Part shown: in pieces, positions 38,413 through 45,906 of the stretch
How positions within the stretch are numbered: position 1 is the first letter of the stretch
How the letters are laid out: every line of letters begins with the position of its first letter
Assembly: GCA_003669585.1 (NCBI GenBank)
Contig: QWOQ01000003.1
Span: 62,001-126,000, forward strand
DNA from: Planctomycetota bacterium
GTDB lineage: Bacteria > Planctomycetota > Planctomycetia > Pirellulales > UBA1268
Length of the DNA stretch: 64,000 nucleotides
Direction: 5' to 3'
Notes under the pieces: model-generated
Told to the model about the DNA's origin: nothing
The model's input: the letters and a program-made list of their open reading frames with translations, nothing else
The model's database searches: none
Program-made: the position numbers and the translations under genes

Positions 38413-39993
38413 TTATGAAGGATCTTTCAAAAGAGGATCAATGATTGTGTCCTTGGCTTTTTCGCTGCGCTGTTTTGCATCGCGTTGAATCTCTTTTTGG
38501 GTTTTGAGTAATCGCTCGGGCCAGAGAAAGCGTGGCGCGGTGCTTGGATCGTATTCGGCGAGGTGATCGCGCAGGCGAGAGTGAGGATTGGTATATGTCA
38601 AACGGGTATCACCAAATACTTCTTGGCACAGCGCAGCCAAGCCCGGATCGTAATCAACCAGCTCGTCGCGCGTGTTGACATGATTATGGTCGTGATCGTT
38701 TTCACGATTGTTGTCGAACCAAGACTGTACGCCTTCGGCGAAATATTCATGATGATTCACCGAAGCATATTTCCCCTTCCAGAGACCAGCTGCCATTGCG
38801 TGTTCGTACGCCAACTTCACACGAGGATCAAAGCCAGCATCGACATGAGCCATTCCTCGCAGATGGATATTGTGTGCAAACTCATGAATCAGAATGTTCT
38901 CGGTTGAATAGGGATCGCCCGGATACCCCAGCAGGTTCTCTTCACCACAGGAACAGAAGGGGTCGGTTTGCGAACCGCCGGTCCCTCTCGCACGGGCGTC
39001 CCAGTAATCCTTGGGAGTCATATCTGCCCACTCTGGAAGATCGGTCGTGAATTCGTTGTGGGCAAGAATACACAGACGTGAACCGTTTCGGATCATCGCG
39101 GCACGAATGTCGGGGCGTTCGGCAAGCATCAAGTTGACAAGATAGGCAGCTTCCCGGAGCGCGTAATCATTGACGTTGCCGGAGGACACAATGGGATAGC
39201 CATTGGCATCGATGTATTTTGTATAGAAGGCCGGCACATTCAACTCAGGCGAAGGGAGCCCGATTGGAGGCAGTGCATTGAGCTGCCACAGTTGCTTCAA
39301 AAGATTCAAGAGATCGGGATCGTGCTGCGAGAGTTGAACACGATTAAAAGGAAAGAAGTCATTGGTAGAAAAAAAAGCTTCGGTCCCCTCAGCAAAATAC
39401 TCCTGCCGACTGGTGATGGCGTACGCACGATTGTTGGTTGACCGACCATCACCAGATCGCTGTTCGACGTGATCATACATTCCTTTTGAGCGAGCTTTTT
39501 CGAAGAGTGTTTCGATGTCAGGATTATCGAAGCCCTTCGGAAGCACTTGATCGTGGTAGGCATGGGCTAGCTCATGCAGAGCAAAGTTGGGCATGCGTTT
39601 TGTTTCCCGATCAAAAATGCGAACGTTGGTGAATTCGACTGCCTGTGCCATTGCAGGATTGCGTTGGTTTTCTCGTAACCATCCGGCGTTCGGGTGATAT
39701 TCGGCGCGAGGAGGGTGGCCTGAATATTCGGGTGAAAACCACAGCGGCACCTTTTGCAGTTGTGCGACAGCAATTCGAGGAACCACCTGCACAATTTCCG
39801 CAAGCTGCACCTGCAGGAGTTTCATCGCTTGCTCGACTGCCGGGGCATCAGACTCAAGCAGGTCATTGTTGACCAACACCGTCCAGCCCTCGATTTGTTT
39901 CGTCGTGTGCTCTGTGTTGAAGGAGTCAGCAGCAGAAAGAAGCGAACTGAGTCCAATCAAGAAAATCAAGCACCCTGCCGTGACAGAAGGCAT
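38413..39993 (-). CDS. Secreted tandem HExxH metallopeptidase-like protein
   Basis: A 526-residue exported protein with a signal peptide (AGCLIFLIGLSSLLSAADS). It contains two gluzincin-like units. The first has HELAHAYHD and a downstream Glu in EYFAEGTEAFFSTNDFFP (roughly residues 150-240). The second has HEFAHNIHLRG and EYFAEGVQSWFDNNREN (roughly 370-450). Both carry H-E-x-x-H and the conserved EYFAEG helix that gives the third zinc ligand, so both look catalytically intact. The layout resembles lethal-factor-like metallopeptidases duplicated in one chain. GGGAG lies 8 bases before ATG 39993. Substrates are unknown. Confidence 0.78.
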   Translation of the reverse strand: MPSVTAGCLIFLIGLSSLLSAADSFNTEHTTKQIEGWTVLVNNDLLESDAPAVEQAMKLLQVQLAEIVQVVPRIAVAQLQKVPLWFSPEYSGHPPRAEYHPNAGWLRENQRNPAMAQAVEFTNVRIFDRETKRMPNFALHELAHAYHDQVLPKGFDNPDIETLFEKARSKGMYDHVEQRSGDGRSTNNRAYAITSRQEYFAEGTEAFFSTNDFFPFNRVQLSQHDPDLLNLLKQLWQLNALPPIGLPSPELNVPAFYTKYIDANGYPIVSSGNVNDYALREAAYLVNLMLAERPDIRAAMIRNGSRLCILAHNEFTTDLPEWADMTPKDYWDARARGTGGSQTDPFCSCGEENLLGYPGDPYSTENILIHEFAHNIHLRGMAHVDAGFDPRVKLAYEHAMAAGLWKGKYASVNHHEYFAEGVQSWFDNNRENDHDHNHVNTRDELVDYDPGLAALCQEVFGDTRLTYTNPHSRLRDHLAEYDPSTAPRFLWPERLLKTQKEIQRDAKQRSEKAKDTIIDPLLKDPS

Positions 39994-40026
39994 CGGAATA
40001 ACTCCCAAAAGAAAGCGAACCAGTAT

Positions 40027-41130
40027 TTAATGGACATCGACAACGGGTTTTCCAAGAACGTCCATCTTTGGATCGACCCCGAGTCCAGGCCGATGACTTG
40101 CAGCCATGCAGCCCTTTTCTCTCTTCGGCGCGCCGTCGGCGGTGCTGACCGTGACGTAGCTATTGAAGTCGGTGCTTGTAAAACGGAATTCCTCGGGCGT
40201 GCTGTGGGCCAAATGTGCGATAGCAGCGGTTGTAATGTCACCCCCCCAACTATCCTCGAGGGTCATAGCGATTCCCATGCTCGCGCAGAGGTCTCTGGCT
40301 TGTCTGGATTTCGTAAGACCACCGAGCTTACTGATCTTGAGGTTGACCACGTCCATTGCGAGATCAGCTTTTGCGCGCAGCAGCATGTCAAGGTTGTCAA
40401 TATTTTCATCCAACACAAAAGGATGATCACAATGCCGTCGAACGGAGAGGCACTCCTCGTAACTGAGGCAGGGCTGTTCGATGTAGACGTCAACGTTCGA
40501 CACTGCGCGTACAACTCGCATGGCCTCATGTTGCGTCCATCCGGTATTGGCATCTGCAATGAGTCGATCGGATGGGGCGAGCATCGCACGAACAGCCCGA
40601 ATACGTTCGATATCCAGATCAGAATCGCTTCCCACCTTCAATTGAAAGCGGGTGTAACCCTCGCCACGATAGCCCGCAACTTTGCGAGCCATCTCTTCTG
40701 GGGATTCCTGAGAGATCGCCCGGTAGAGTCGCACGCTTTCACCAAAACGACCACCCAACAAGACGCAGACCGGAAGTCCGGTAAGCTTCCCGAGAATATC
40801 CCAGCAGGCGATGTCGATACCCGATTTGACATACGGATGTCCTTTGAGCGCCGCGTCCATTTGCTGATTGAGTTTGAGAAGTTCACACGGATCCGAACCG
40901 ATGAGATGGGGAGCAAGTTCACGGATCCCGGTTCGAACTCCTTCGGCGTAGGCTGGCAAATAAAATGGTCCAAGCGGACAGACCTCGCCGTAACCAACAA
41001 GACCCGTGTCGGTTTCAATGGCCACAATCGTGCTGTCAAAAACAGAGACCGATTTTCCACCGGACCACCGATAGGTTCCCTCATAAAGCGGTAGTTCCAC
41101 GCGATATGCAACGACACGTTCGATTTTCAT
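40027..41130 (-). CDS. Enolase-superfamily enzyme (mandelate racemase / hydroxyproline epimerase-like)
   Basis: A 367-residue cytosolic enzyme with an N-terminal capping domain ([20 protein letters not shown]) and a beta-barrel. Barrel residues can be placed: catalytic Lys in FQLKVGSD, metal ligands in LIADANTGW (Asp), VYIEQPC (Glu) and VLDENIDN (Asp/Glu), and a second Lys in [12 protein letters not shown]. Such enzymes abstract the proton alpha to a carboxylate, catalysing racemisation, epimerisation or dehydration. The N-terminal region recalls hydroxyproline-betaine 2-epimerases and cis-3-hydroxyproline dehydratases, but aldonate dehydratases are possible. It is 33 bases upstream (in transcription) of the HExxH gene. 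Confidence 0.85.
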   Translation of the reverse strand: MKIERVVAYRVELPLYEGTYRWSGGKSVSVFDSTIVAIETDTGLVGYGEVCPLGPFYLPAYAEGVRTGIRELAPHLIGSDPCELLKLNQQMDAALKGHPYVKSGIDIACWDILGKLTGLPVCVLLGGRFGESVRLYRAISQESPEEMARKVAGYRGEGYTRFQLKVGSDSDLDIERIRAVRAMLAPSDRLIADANTGWTQHEAMRVVRAVSNVDVYIEQPCLSYEECLSVRRHCDHPFVLDENIDNLDMLLRAKADLAMDVVNLKISKLGGLTKSRQARDLCASMGIAMTLEDSWGGDITTAAIAHLAHSTPEEFRFTSTDFNSYVTVSTADGAPKREKGCMAASHRPGLGVDPKMDVLGKPVVDVH

Positions 41131-41324
41131 GGAATTTCTCTATTTTTCTATTCAGCGCGCACGTTCAAAGAGATAAACATAGAGTTTTCTTCAGTCTCCA
41201 TGCTAGAGTTCACGAATACAATCGATAGATGGAAGGGTGCAGTCGTCGCAAACCGAGCAGAACTGAGGCGATCGGTTTGAACGTGAATTGATTTCATCAA
41301 TCGAACCACGCGGGAGAAGAGTCC

Positions 41325-42701
41325 ATGCTTGCTTTCAACTCTCAGCAGCGAAGGGGACGTCAGATGAATAGCGGATTTTCCAGGCGCAGTCTCTTGAATA
41401 TTGGCACGCTTTCTGCAATGGGGACTCTTGGCGGATGGACGTTGCCATCTTTGTTGCGAGCAGAAAGCGCAGCGGGTCAAAAGAAGTCCCCAAAATCAGT
41501 CATCATGATTTACCTCGTGGGGGGACCGCCTCATCAGGACATGTTCGACCTGAAGCCAGATGCACCGAAGGAGTTTGCAGGTCCTTGGAGACCGATTGCA
41601 ACAACAGTTCCAGGCATGGAAATTTGTGAAGCGTTTCCACGGCTCGCAAAGATCGCCGACAAGTTGACGATCATTCGATCGCTCGTCGGGAATCAAGCAG
41701 ACCACGATGCGGTTCAGGTCTATAGCGGACGAGACCCCAAAAGGCAAAAATCTTCCGGCGGTTGGCCGCAATTTGGCTCGATGGTTTCAGAAGTCCTTGG
41801 AGCAGCAACGCCAACGGCGCCCCCGTTTGTAAGTCTGTGTTATCCCTGCACACACGGGCCCTACAACGAACCAGGGCCTGGCTTTCTGGGCACAGCCCAT
41901 GCCTCCTTTCGCCCGATGGGTCCCACCAAAAATGACATGGTTCTCAATGGCGTTTCACTCGAGCGACTGGCAGATCGTAAGTCACTGTTGAGAGGCGTCG
42001 ATCAACTGCGTCGTGAAATAGATACATCAACGACGATGACTGGTATGGATGCTTTCACGGAACAGGCCATGGGGCTTTTGACATCCTCGCGACTCGCTGA
42101 CGCACTGGACTTGTCAAAAGAAGATCCTCGCACTGTAGAGCGATACGGAACGGGAAACCCGGCGATTTTTATTGATGAGAATGGCGCACCTCGCGTGCCA
42201 CAGAGTCTGCTTGTGGCGAGAAGACTCATCGAAGCAGGCGTTCGAGTTGTGACGCTCAATTACAGTAAATGGGACTGGCATGGAGGGCCCAACAACACAA
42301 TTTTTAATCGTGAAAAGGAAGACTTTCCCGTCTTTGATCAGTGCGTCAGTGCCCTCGTTGAAGATCTGCATGCTCGCGGTCTTGCCGACGACTGCGCGGT
42401 GATTGTCTGGGGAGAGTTTGGGCGGACTCCGAAAATTAGCGATCAGGTAGGCCGCGATCATTGGCCTCAAGTAAACTGCGCCTTACTTGCCGGTGGCGGC
42501 ATGCGGCATGGGCAGGTGATTGGGGCCACCGATCGTATCGCCAGCGAAGCGATCGCCAGACCGGTTGGATTTGGTGAAGTGTATGCCACTCTCTTTCATC
42601 ACTTAGGAATTAGCATTGAGCAAACCACAATCACCGACCATAACGGACGCCCCCAGTATTTGGTCGAAGATGGCGGTAAAGTGATTCAGGAATTGATCTA
42701 A
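41325..42701 (+). CDS. DUF1501 family exported protein
   Basis: A 458-residue DUF1501 protein with a Tat-like signal (FSRRSLLNIGTLSAMGTL) beginning about residue 18. Family blocks are VIMIYLVGGPPHQDMFDLKP, MEICEAFPRLAKIADKLTII, WDWHGGPNNTIF and IVWGEFGRTPKISDQVGRDH with metal-binding His/Asp. It shares its layout with the DUF1501 protein near 31 kb but differs in detail. ATG 41325 has GGGAGAAGAG upstream; ATG 41364 with GGGGA is an alternative lacking 13 basic residues. As with the other copy, no PSD1 partner is adjacent. It is divergent from the enolase-superfamily gene. Confidence 0.88.
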   Translation: MLAFNSQQRRGRQMNSGFSRRSLLNIGTLSAMGTLGGWTLPSLLRAESAAGQKKSPKSVIMIYLVGGPPHQDMFDLKPDAPKEFAGPWRPIATTVPGMEICEAFPRLAKIADKLTIIRSLVGNQADHDAVQVYSGRDPKRQKSSGGWPQFGSMVSEVLGAATPTAPPFVSLCYPCTHGPYNEPGPGFLGTAHASFRPMGPTKNDMVLNGVSLERLADRKSLLRGVDQLRREIDTSTTMTGMDAFTEQAMGLLTSSRLADALDLSKEDPRTVERYGTGNPAIFIDENGAPRVPQSLLVARRLIEAGVRVVTLNYSKWDWHGGPNNTIFNREKEDFPVFDQCVSALVEDLHARGLADDCAVIVWGEFGRTPKISDQVGRDHWPQVNCALLAGGGMRHGQVIGATDRIASEAIARPVGFGEVYATLFHHLGISIEQTTITDHNGRPQYLVEDGGKVIQELI

Positions 42702-42867
42702 AAAGAAGCGATCGTTTTTGCTCAGCAGAAACACTTTTTGCCGGAATTGAGTTTTAGCCGCCTCTGGCATCACAAGAATTTTTTCGCGTGTCATTTTTCG
42801 CTGGTCGCAACGAGCGAGCCTACTATAGTGTTTTCTAAGTGAGAGTTTTTACATCAAGGAGAGGATC

Positions 42868-43050
42868 ATGAATCGGTTCAAGGCGTGCATTATTTTGGCT
42901 GCTGGACTGAGCTTTTTGTTCAGTATTTACCTTTGGTTCGGTGGTGATCCGGCTGTTGGCAAACAACAGGGGATGTTCGTTGGCCTTTGGGTGCCGTCGA
43001 TTTTGTCTCTCGGAACTCTCCTAAAAGACGGAATTCTCCTGAAAGAGTAA
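42868..43050 (+). CDS. Small two-helix membrane protein
   Basis: A 60-residue protein with two hydrophobic segments (ACIILAAGLSFLFSIYLWF and MFVGLWVPSILSLGTLL) joined by a polar GGDPAVGKQQ loop. AAGGAGAGG lies just before ATG 42868, so it is probably expressed. No family name was recognised. It is directly followed by another tiny membrane protein. Confidence 0.65.
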   Translation: MNRFKACIILAAGLSFLFSIYLWFGGDPAVGKQQGMFVGLWVPSILSLGTLLKDGILLKE

Positions 43051-43052
43051 CT

Positions 43053-43199
43053 ATGAGTGATATTGTTATTTTTGGAGCAGGGCTCATTGTCACTCTGATT
43101 GTAGGCTTTGGCGTTTTGGCTCAGACATGCCTTCCGAGAAAAAAGCCCAACGATAAGCAATCGAAAGAGACTCTCAAATCAAATAATTATTTTTACTAA
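43053..43199 (+). CDS. Very small membrane protein
   Basis: A 48-residue protein with one transmembrane helix (IVIFGAGLIVTLIVGFGVL) and a basic, polar C-terminal tail (RKKPNDKQSKETLKS). ATG 43053 is 2 bases after the stop of the upstream small gene, with GAAAGAG upstream, so the pair is probably translationally coupled. Function unknown; small subunits or toxin-like peptides are possibilities. Confidence 0.5.
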   Translation: MSDIVIFGAGLIVTLIVGFGVLAQTCLPRKKPNDKQSKETLKSNNYFY

Positions 43200-43381
43200 C
43201 TAAGATACTGTTTTCTTTTTTCTTCAGGAACAGCCTCTGGAAAATCGATCGAACGCCTTCTAAAAACTCTTGGTTGGCAATGCGATCTCTTTTGACGCAC
43301 ACTCAGTTGAGATGCTCCCTGAGATACACTCATTTAGGAGAGCGAGGCAGATCATCTCAAAGCGAAAAAGAGTGAAACTGA

Positions 43382-44314
43382 ATGCGAAAACGTCGCTCGA
43401 GGCGATTTGCGATTCAAACAGCCGTTTCGGCTTTTGCTGGCATTGCTGCATCAGGCACATCTGCGATCGTCGATTCGATGCGACGCATGACGCTTGGTTT
43501 CAGTACGTATGGCATGAAGGGAATGCCACTGGAACAAGCAATTGAAGCAATCGCAGAAGTTGGCTTTGAGTCAATCGAAATCTGTGTTCGTCCGGAATGG
43601 GGTTCGGCTCCGTCGGACATGAACTCCGATCGTCGAGCAGCGATTTGCAAGCAACTTACAAATCGCTCTCTTTCCCTGACGGCCTTGATGGAACATCTTC
43701 CACCGGCGGCAGCCAAGGTTCAGCATGAACAGCACCTTGAGCGGCTCAAGGGTGTCTACGAACTCGCCTGCGACCTCGGAGCGAGCAGGCCGCCGATCGT
43801 ACAGACGGTTCTCGGTGACGGTGAGTGGGAAAAACAAAAAAATCTCTTTCGTGACCGAGTCGCCGACTGGGTGCAGATTGGAGAAAAGCATCATGTCATA
43901 ACGTGCATCAAGCCGCATCGAGGCGGTGCGATGTCTCAGCCATCGGAGGCGATTTGGTTGATCAAGCAACTTGACTCTACGCCGTGGTTGCGGATTGTGT
44001 ACGACTACAGTCACTTGATCTATAGAGACATTTCACTGACCGAGTCACTCCGGGAAGCTCTGCCGTATCTTGCGCATGTCGCGGTGAAGGATGCTGTTAT
44101 GAACAAGCAAGAGGTCAGTTTTCTGCTGCCTGGTGAAGCCGGAACCATTGATTTCCAGACGATGTTTACAATGCTTCAAGCGAGTGAGTATCAGGGAGAT
44201 GTGTCGTGCGAGGTGAGTGGAATGGTTTCAAACAAACCCGGCTATGATCCGATTGCCGCTGCAAAAACTTGCTTTCAAAATCTTGATTTCATGTTTCGAA
44301 CAATCGTTGGGTAG
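43382..44314 (+). CDS. Tat-exported sugar isomerase/epimerase-like TIM barrel
   Basis: A 310-residue xylose-isomerase-like barrel preceded by a twin-arginine-like signal (RRSRRFAIQTAVSAFAGIA). The barrel begins at TLGFSTYGMKGMPLEQAIE. Metal and active-site candidates are ESIEICVRPEW, VITCIKPHRGG, RIVYDYSHLIYRD and HVAVKDAVMN. At one ligand site, where this fold often has Glu, the residue is Lys (CIKPH), so metal binding may be incomplete. Secreted members are common in planctomycetes and may modify oligosaccharides outside the cytoplasm. It precedes the PfkB kinase gene by 47 bases. Confidence 0.8.
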   Translation: MRKRRSRRFAIQTAVSAFAGIAASGTSAIVDSMRRMTLGFSTYGMKGMPLEQAIEAIAEVGFESIEICVRPEWGSAPSDMNSDRRAAICKQLTNRSLSLTALMEHLPPAAAKVQHEQHLERLKGVYELACDLGASRPPIVQTVLGDGEWEKQKNLFRDRVADWVQIGEKHHVITCIKPHRGGAMSQPSEAIWLIKQLDSTPWLRIVYDYSHLIYRDISLTESLREALPYLAHVAVKDAVMNKQEVSFLLPGEAGTIDFQTMFTMLQASEYQGDVSCEVSGMVSNKPGYDPIAAAKTCFQNLDFMFRTIVG

Positions 44315-44361
44315 GCTCAGCCCAACAGTTTGATCAACAGACCAACCGCCGATTTTTGTTC

Positions 44362-45279
44362 ATGCCACACTCTCTGCACGACCACCAGCACAAATCGAAA
44401 CGAGTTGTGGTCGGACTTGGAGAAATTCTCTGGGACATTTTTCCAGATGGTCCTCGATGTGGCGGAGCGCCGGCAAATTTCGCGTGCATTGCAGCAGGAC
44501 TTGCCGAGGATCGCTTTGAAGTGGTGATGGCCAGCAGCGTCGGGAGCGACGATCTTGGCGATCGGGCGATCGAGTCGCTCACCCAACACAACGTGAAAAC
44601 ATCCTGCGTGCAGAGGGCCAGCAGGCCGACCGGGCAGGTGCTCGTCGAACTCGATTCCAAAGGAGTTGCCAGATATCAATTTGCTGTTGATGCCGCGTGG
44701 GACCATCTGGAGTGGTCGGACGATCTCGAACGCCTTGCCGCTCGGACAGATGCCGTCTGCTTTGGAACGCTCGGCCAGCGAAGCCTTCTCTCACGAGAGA
44801 CTATTCAGCGATTTCTCAAAGCAGGAAGGCCGGTGTCGCTGAGGATTCTCGATCTCAACGTGAGAAAGCCGTTCGTGAGCGAGTCTGTTATTGTCGAGTC
44901 GCTGAAATGTGCAAACGTATTAAAGTTAAACGATGAAGAATTGCCTGTTCTGGCGACGCTGTGCGGCTTTTTGGGGAGCGATCAAAAAGTGATGCAACGG
45001 ATTGCAGAACTGTTTGATTTGCAAGCGTTTGCACTGACTCGTGGCGATCAGGGAGCGCTGCTTGGTCGAGGCAGGGAGATAAGTGAACACTCCGGAACAA
45101 TCGTTGACGTTGTTGATACGGTAGGCGCTGGCGATGCATTTACCGCCGTGCTGACTCTGGGGCTACTCGAGGGCCTCGATCTTGATGTGATCAATCGCAC
45201 TGCATGCGAGGTGGCAGCGTTTGTCTGTTCTCAAAGTGGCGGGACTCCGAAAATCTCCCGCCAGATAGGTTCGTGGTAA
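44362..45279 (+). CDS. PfkB family carbohydrate kinase
   Basis: A 305-residue ribokinase-fold sugar kinase. The N-terminal motif is GLGEILWDIFPDGPRCGGAPANFA, as in fructokinases. The second signature DTVGAGDAFTAVLTLG holds the catalytic Asp and anion hole. ALTRGDQGALLGRG precedes it. The substrate is probably a hexose or pentose such as fructose, but cannot be fixed. ATG 44362 is used; a TTG two codons upstream is possible. The C-terminus ends normally. Confidence 0.88.
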   Translation: MPHSLHDHQHKSKRVVVGLGEILWDIFPDGPRCGGAPANFACIAAGLAEDRFEVVMASSVGSDDLGDRAIESLTQHNVKTSCVQRASRPTGQVLVELDSKGVARYQFAVDAAWDHLEWSDDLERLAARTDAVCFGTLGQRSLLSRETIQRFLKAGRPVSLRILDLNVRKPFVSESVIVESLKCANVLKLNDEELPVLATLCGFLGSDQKVMQRIAELFDLQAFALTRGDQGALLGRGREISEHSGTIVDVVDTVGAGDAFTAVLTLGLLEGLDLDVINRTACEVAAFVCSQSGGTPKISRQIGSW

Positions 45280-45359
45280 ATATCCTCCCACTCTTTGCGC
45301 CTCATACCGTATAGAGAAAGCGTTTCGAGAAGGCTTGTTTTTCGTGCATTCTGAGCAAG

Positions 45360-45378
45360 CGAGCATGTGGGCTGCTCG
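45360..45378. terminator. Inverted repeat between convergent pfkB-family kinase and csrA
   Basis: CGAGCA and TGCTCG form a 6-bp GC-rich stem with a 7-base loop, 1 base beyond the csrA stop codon (minus strand). No U-tract follows on either strand, so any termination role would be weak or factor-assisted. Confidence 0.3.
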
Positions 45379-45379
45379 A

Positions 45380-45580
45380 CTAGAACGCTTTGCCAATTGG
45401 ACGAGGTGTCATTGGCAGTTCGATTTGATCGTCAAATTCCAGTTCATCGCGAAGTACTCGGATGTTGGAGGGAGCCTCGATCCCAATTCGCACCTTGTCC
45501 CCGCTGACGCGCACCACCGTGACGATCACTGAATCCCCGACACGGATCCGCTGGCTCTGTTTGCGTGACAAGACGAGCAT
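45380..45580 (-). CDS. csrA: Carbon storage regulator CsrA
   Basis: CsrA binds GGA motifs in mRNA leaders and changes translation or stability of targets. The 66-residue protein has MLVLSRKQSQRIRVGDSVIV, then VRIGIEAPSNIRVLRDEL, with the RNA-binding residues in the first strand and the GIEAP-IxVxRxE region. ATG 45580 has AAGGAG 9 bases upstream; an in-frame start 14 codons earlier (45622) lacks support. It stands 326 bases downstream of the giant vWA gene on the same strand and no flagellar genes are nearby. CsrA homologues control T6SS in some proteobacteria, so its neighbourhood is noteworthy. Confidence 0.95.
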   Translation of the reverse strand: MLVLSRKQSQRIRVGDSVIVTVVRVSGDKVRIGIEAPSNIRVLRDELEFDDQIELPMTPRPIGKAF

Positions 45581-45906
45581 AGAAGAAGTCTCCTTCGTTT
45601 TGAATGATTCAATGAGTGACAAGGAGCCCCAATCCCTTTTTCAGAAGAATTCGCGTGCCATTTTTTGGCGTGCAAAAATTCTCCGATTGGAAGGAATGTG
45701 CGACAGAGGAAACATCGTCCGCTTGCGGTAAGTTTCTTGGATAAACCAAAAAAGATGTCGAGCAGATGCATTGTGCCAGCGCAACAGTTCGTGACGATCG
45801 AGACCGCGCTTAGTAAAAAAAGTAAATTCGCGAACTCCACAAGAGCGGAACGCAAGCGTCGCGGATCTATCTGGGACTGCCGAACGCTTTGTGGAGTCTG
45901 CGACAC
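45581..45906. other. Intergenic region between csrA and the giant vWA gene
   Basis: In these 326 bases no convincing gene is present. A frame of 89 codons overlaps the vWA stop by an ATGA, but its Phe/Arg/His-rich product resembles nothing known. It likely contains the csrA promoter. Confidence 0.5.

Noticed and set aside
39754..41094. Plus-strand open frame of 446 codons
   Set aside because: It runs antisense across the HExxH and enolase-superfamily genes, both of which have clear motifs.
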